A DNA stretch of 64,000 bases, taken from positions 3,286,692 to 3,350,691 of the forward strand of contig NZ_CP031093.1 of assembly GCF_004851605.1 (NCBI RefSeq), in the 5' to 3' direction. Below, piece after piece: positions 60,902-64,000 of this stretch. This DNA comes from Hydrocarboniclastica marina. Its GTDB lineage: Bacteria; Pseudomonadota; Gammaproteobacteria; Pseudomonadales; Oleiphilaceae. The position numbers and the translations under genes are program-made. The notes under the pieces are model-generated. The model searched no databases and was not told where the DNA came from. It worked only from the letters and a program-made list of their open reading frames with translations. The first letter of the stretch is position 1; each line of letters begins with the position of its first letter.

Positions 60902-61774
60902 TTAGGCCTTGTCCAGAAAATCATTCAGGTGAGCGGCGACCTGCTCTGGCTGCTCCTCCTGCAAAAAATGCCCGGCTTCAACCTGCTCTACCCTTACCTC
61001 CCTGAAGCAGCTTTCGATGTGGTTGAGATACTCAGGGATAATGACGTGATCCTTGTTGCCGTAGATATAAAGCCCGGGCATGGGCCAGATGTGGCCGGCG
61101 GTCGTGGCCCAGCGCCTGGCGTCATCGGCAAAGGTGCGGTAGTAGTTGGCGCCGGATGCAGCGGTACCGGCGATACGGTAACAGCGCACATACTCGTCGA
61201 AGGCATCCTGCGGAAACCCTGACCGGCTCCAGGATTTCAGGAAAAACCCGAGCCAGGCTGCCTCTGCGCCCGGGATCATCGCCTCAGGCAGCGCCGGTGT
61301 CTGCATGAAGTGCTGATACCAGTAGGCCTTGCCACTGCCTGAGCGCACCTTCTCAATAACCTCGGTATTGCCTTTCAGGTTGTTGATCACCGCGATGTTC
61401 ATAATCACCAGCCTGCTGACGCGATCCGGTACCGCCAGGGCAACTTCCTGGGCGACGACCCCGCCCCAGTCATGACCTATCAATTGAAACTCACTGATGC
61501 CAAGGGCATCGAGCAACTGGATGACATCCAGGGCCAGAGCCTGCTTCAGGTAGTGGGACGCGCCTTCCGTACGATCACTGTCCCCAAGCCCCCGCAGGTC
61601 TGGCGCGATAAGTCGCAGGCCGGACTTGAGAAAACCCGCTACAGCTTCCCAGCAGTATGAACTCTCGGGCCAGCCGTGGATCATGACCACAGGGCGCCCA
61701 CTGGGGTCCCCGCCCTCGCGGTAACTGAACCGACCACGTTCGAGGTTGATGGGAATCGGCTGGGAAAGGTTCAT
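60902..61774 (-). CDS. Alpha/beta hydrolase, epoxide-hydrolase-like
   Basis: A 290-residue soluble hydrolase. HGWPESSYCW is the oxyanion motif HGxP, and the nucleophile is Asp102 in GHDWGG, which places it with epoxide hydrolases and haloalkane dehalogenases and not with Ser esterases. The catalytic His is likely in VEAGHFLQEE near residue 267. The cap-domain segment AYWYQHFMQTPALPE fits epoxide hydrolases. GGAG lies about eight bases before the ATG. Substrate unknown. Confidence 0.88.
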   Translation of the reverse strand: MNLSQPIPINLERGRFSYREGGDPSGRPVVMIHGWPESSYCWEAVAGFLKSGLRLIAPDLRGLGDSDRTEGASHYLKQALALDVIQLLDALGISEFQLIGHDWGGVVAQEVALAVPDRVSRLVIMNIAVINNLKGNTEVIEKVRSGSGKAYWYQHFMQTPALPEAMIPGAEAAWLGFFLKSWSRSGFPQDAFDEYVRCYRIAGTAASGANYYRTFADDARRWATTAGHIWPMPGLYIYGNKDHVIIPEYLNHIESCFREVRVEQVEAGHFLQEEQPEQVAAHLNDFLDKA

Positions 61775-62034
61775 GGCGAAGCTCCGTTTGCATGCTTGTT
61801 CAGATCAGCTTTAAAAGTGAAAACAGCCGGGATATATCGGCCGCTGTGCTGGTCGATAGTTCGAGAAGGCCGCGAACTACCCTAACGCCCGCCAGACAGC
61901 CATGCTACGGTTATCGAAGCAAATTTAATGCAGCTCCAGGTTCCGCTATTGAAGGGTGCGGTCTACGCTTTGGTGTCGGCAGAGACTTTCGCGCCGGTCG
62001 CCCGGCTTGTCGAATAACAAGGAAAACCTATCCC

Positions 62035-64000
62035 GTGAGCATTGCCCAGCCCAGCCAGAATGCATCATCCATTCCGCAGCCTGCTGTTGGAAAAAACGTT
62101 GCGCCCAGCGTCCCAAAGCCCGCCAGTGCGCTAACGCCGCGCTTCGATGCCGTGCTGCTGGGTTTTGCCCAGGCCCGGCGGGCGGATCCCAAGGCTAGCA
62201 GCCTGGGGTTATTGTCCCTGGCGCGTACGGTGATGGCGAGCCCCGGGGGTTTTGATGCGATTTACGCGCGTGTCGCGACCCTGGAATCAGCCGGTATTTT
62301 CGGCACCAGCGACTGGGCCCAGCCGGCCATTCTGCAGCCGGCCCTGGCCAAGCGTTCCCTGCGACTGGGCGAGCCCGTCACCACGGTGGTCGAAGCCCTG
62401 AGTGAGATCCGGCTATTGGCGGTCGCCTCCGGTGACTATTTTCATCCGGGTATTTCGGCCGAGCAGGCGCGGCACTTCCTGACCCAGGTACTTGCCCTCA
62501 ACCTGGATCTGCTTTCGGGACAACTATCTGAAGCGGACCGGGAACGCCCCCAGGATCTCGGGTTGCTCGTGCAGGGGCTGTATCAGTATCTGCTTGACCG
62601 GTTGGGATACGACAGCATCCTGGAAAGCCTGGTCGATGAAGTCCGGCGCTTGCTGGCCCAGGGTCCGGTACAGGTCGACAGCATCAAGGAGATGGTCGGT
62701 CAGATCGCGGTCTGCCTGTATGACCCCAAACTGGAAAGCGGCACCATGGACGATGCAGCGCGCCTGGTCAGTTCCCTGTTCGGGCCAAGCGACGGCTGCA
62801 GGGACGACCCGGGGCTGGAAGTCTACGGTGCCCGACTTCTGCAGATGGACGAAGCCGCGCTTGCGAATGAAGCCGCCGGCTTTGCTGGCGCCATGCACGA
62901 CACCGGGCTGGTATCGGCCTACCATGCGGTCTTTGTACGTCATTTGAGAGGCCAGTGGGATGCGCTGTTGCCGCGGGCGCTCGGCCTGAGCACAACGGGC
63001 ACTGATGCCCTGCTCTGCTATAGCGAGCTGGTTCATACCCTGATCGATGAAGCGGTTCACCCGGAAACAAGCCAGGCTGTGTATGGGCTGGCGTTGATGC
63101 TCGAACGCCGGGCGATCTTTACCGAGCCGGTAGCACAGGCGCTCTGGCGGCAGATTCGCTTGCCCCTGTGTGCTGAAACCAGCGAACTGATACGCACCGT
63201 GTTCGGTGAAGCCCATCCCGCGCGGGTGTTCCTGCTGGCCGGGGTCATCAACCTGCTGGGCCAGCCTCTGGGCGTCGGCCAGGGCAATAACCCGACCTGC
63301 CAGTCCGCCATTGGCCTGTCCATGTGGGCGCAGAACGAGGCTGACTATCTATTGCAGGTGCTCGCCTGGGCCGCCCGGGACAACGAGGTACTGATCCGCT
63401 TCGAGGGCGACCTGGTATCGTCAAAAGGGCTGGAGCCTGGGCTTGCGAAAGAGGTCCCGCTTGATGTGGACCCGGTTTCGCTGGTGCTGATCCCCCACCT
63501 GGACCGGATCTACGCCGAAATGTGGCGTCTCTGTGCCGGCCGCGACGACGACCTGCACCGCTGGATAAATCCGGAGTTCTACGGCTGGTGGGTGAGCCAC
63601 GGCTTCAAGGGCGTCGCCCATTACGAGACCGGGAAGATAAACAACTACGAAGATTTCGTGCGCACTTTCTACGCGGCCTATCACCCCTACTACAACGGTG
63701 AAATGAGCGTTATTCATCCGCAGCCTGCAGGCATCGCTGTAACCGATAGCGCTGCCCGATTCGTCGGCCGACACGCCATAGCCATTCAACGCGTGGCACT
63801 CTCGCCCACGGACGAGATGCGGGTGTATTTTTTCAACCCCAACAACGACAGCGGCCAGGACTGGGGCCAGGGCATGACCTGCTCCACCCAGGGCAACGGC
63901 GAGATTCGCGGCGAAGCGTCCCTGCCAATCGCCCAGTTTGCCTCGCGACTTTACGTTTTCCACTACGACACGCTGGAGCTCGGTGACCTGACCGCAGTCC
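62035..64000 (+). CDS. Large protein of unknown function, 3' end beyond the window
   Basis: An open frame from GTG 62035 runs to the right edge, giving 655 residues with no stop. AAGGA lies about eleven bases upstream. After a Pro/Ser/Ala-rich start (1-35), residues 36-400 look mostly helical and Leu-rich. A Cys-containing motif GQGNNPTCQSAIGLSMW has Cys422, followed by a mixed alpha/beta part with HPYYNGEMSVIHPQ and VYFFNPNNDSGQDWGQG. The order Cys, His, Asn/Asp would suit a papain-like or transglutaminase-like hydrolase, but I do not recognise a family and catalysis is not shown. No signal peptide or membrane segment is seen. Confidence 0.8.
   Translation, partial: MSIAQPSQNASSIPQPAVGKNVAPSVPKPASALTPRFDAVLLGFAQARRADPKASSLGLLSLARTVMASPGGFDAIYARVATLESAGIFGTSDWAQPAILQPALAKRSLRLGEPVTTVVEALSEIRLLAVASGDYFHPGISAEQARHFLTQVLALNLDLLSGQLSEADRERPQDLGLLVQGLYQYLLDRLGYDSILESLVDEVRRLLAQGPVQVDSIKEMVGQIAVCLYDPKLESGTMDDAARLVSSLFGPSDGCRDDPGLEVYGARLLQMDEAALANEAAGFAGAMHDTGLVSAYHAVFVRHLRGQWDALLPRALGLSTTGTDALLCYSELVHTLIDEAVHPETSQAVYGLALMLERRAIFTEPVAQALWRQIRLPLCAETSELIRTVFGEAHPARVFLLAGVINLLGQPLGVGQGNNPTCQSAIGLSMWAQNEADYLLQVLAWAARDNEVLIRFEGDLVSSKGLEPGLAKEVPLDVDPVSLVLIPHLDRIYAEMWRLCAGRDDDLHRWINPEFYGWWVSHGFKGVAHYETGKINNYEDFVRTFYAAYHPYYNGEMSVIHPQPAGIAVTDSAARFVGRHAIAIQRVALSPTDEMRVYFFNPNNDSGQDWGQGMTCSTQGNGEIRGEASLPIAQFASRLYVFHYDTLELGDLTAV

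Overview
The window is a GC-rich chromosomal segment of a Gram-negative gammaproteobacterium. No rRNA, tRNA, CRISPR array, phage or intact transposon was seen. The mix of genes points to an aerobic marine or halotolerant, hydrocarbon-associated lineage. The clues are glucosylglycerate (compatible solute) synthesis, an AlmA-type flavin monooxygenase, many outer-membrane and lipoprotein genes, c-di-GMP enzymes, a YbiT-type ABC-F protein and PagL. Marinobacter or a relative is my best guess, from remembered family resemblance and not from a search.

Layout. 1-2.0 kb: end of a cobalamin lower-ligand cluster (cobT partial, cobC-like, convergent cobU). 2.2-3.3 kb: membrane protein of unknown function. 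3.7-7.5 kb: three-gene glucosylglycerate operon (phosphatase, synthase, phosphorylase). 7.8-9.3 kb: Nramp-fold transporter without the usual metal-binding motifs, preceded by a 19-bp tandem repeat. 9.4-13.6 kb: lipase-like hydrolase, ahpC-ahpF, small SDR-like protein. 13.7-15.3 kb: ABC-F ATPase. 15.4-18.4 kb: divergent pair, a TpsB-type outer-membrane translocator and a FecR-domain protein with acidic 12-residue repeats. 18.4-21.0 kb: MsbA-related exporter and PagL lipid A deacylase. 21.0-24.3 kb: operon of chemoreceptor, porin and a mini phosphate-binding-like protein. 24.5-29 kb: SDR, AlmA-like monooxygenase, secreted hydrolase. 29.2-35.3 kb: aldehyde dehydrogenase, GST, amidase, Na+/solute symporter with a small membrane partner. 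35.6-38.6 kb: DUF3008 protein and a coupled lipoprotein/subtilase pair. 38.7 kb: a probable 130-bp MITE. 38.9-44 kb: solute-binding protein, GFA protein, PRPP-synthase-like protein, phosphodiesterase, DMT and LysE exporters. 43.9-47.4 kb: ydbH-ynbE-ydbL envelope lipid-homeostasis operon. 47.5-54.7 kb: two c-di-GMP enzymes flanking a Ca2+/Na+ antiporter. 54.8-62 kb: CinA-like protein, LysR/DMT divergent pair, MBL hydrolase and M48 lipoprotein, thioesterase, outer-membrane barrel, epoxide-hydrolase-like protein. 62.0 kb to the end: start of a large protein I do not recognise.

Many genes serve envelope upkeep (pagL, MsbA-like, ydbH-ynbE-ydbL, TpsB, porin, M48) and stress tolerance (glucosylglycerate, AhpCF). 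A second theme is non-coding: at least five gene-edge or leader regions carry short tandem duplications of 12-24 bp, and related GTGTCCC palindromes recur between genes. No single classical defence or mobile system is present. The most unusual items are the repeat-led Nramp-like gene, the TpsB/FecR-repeat pair, the lipoprotein/subtilase pair, the receptor-porin-binding-protein operon and the unrecognised protein at the right edge.
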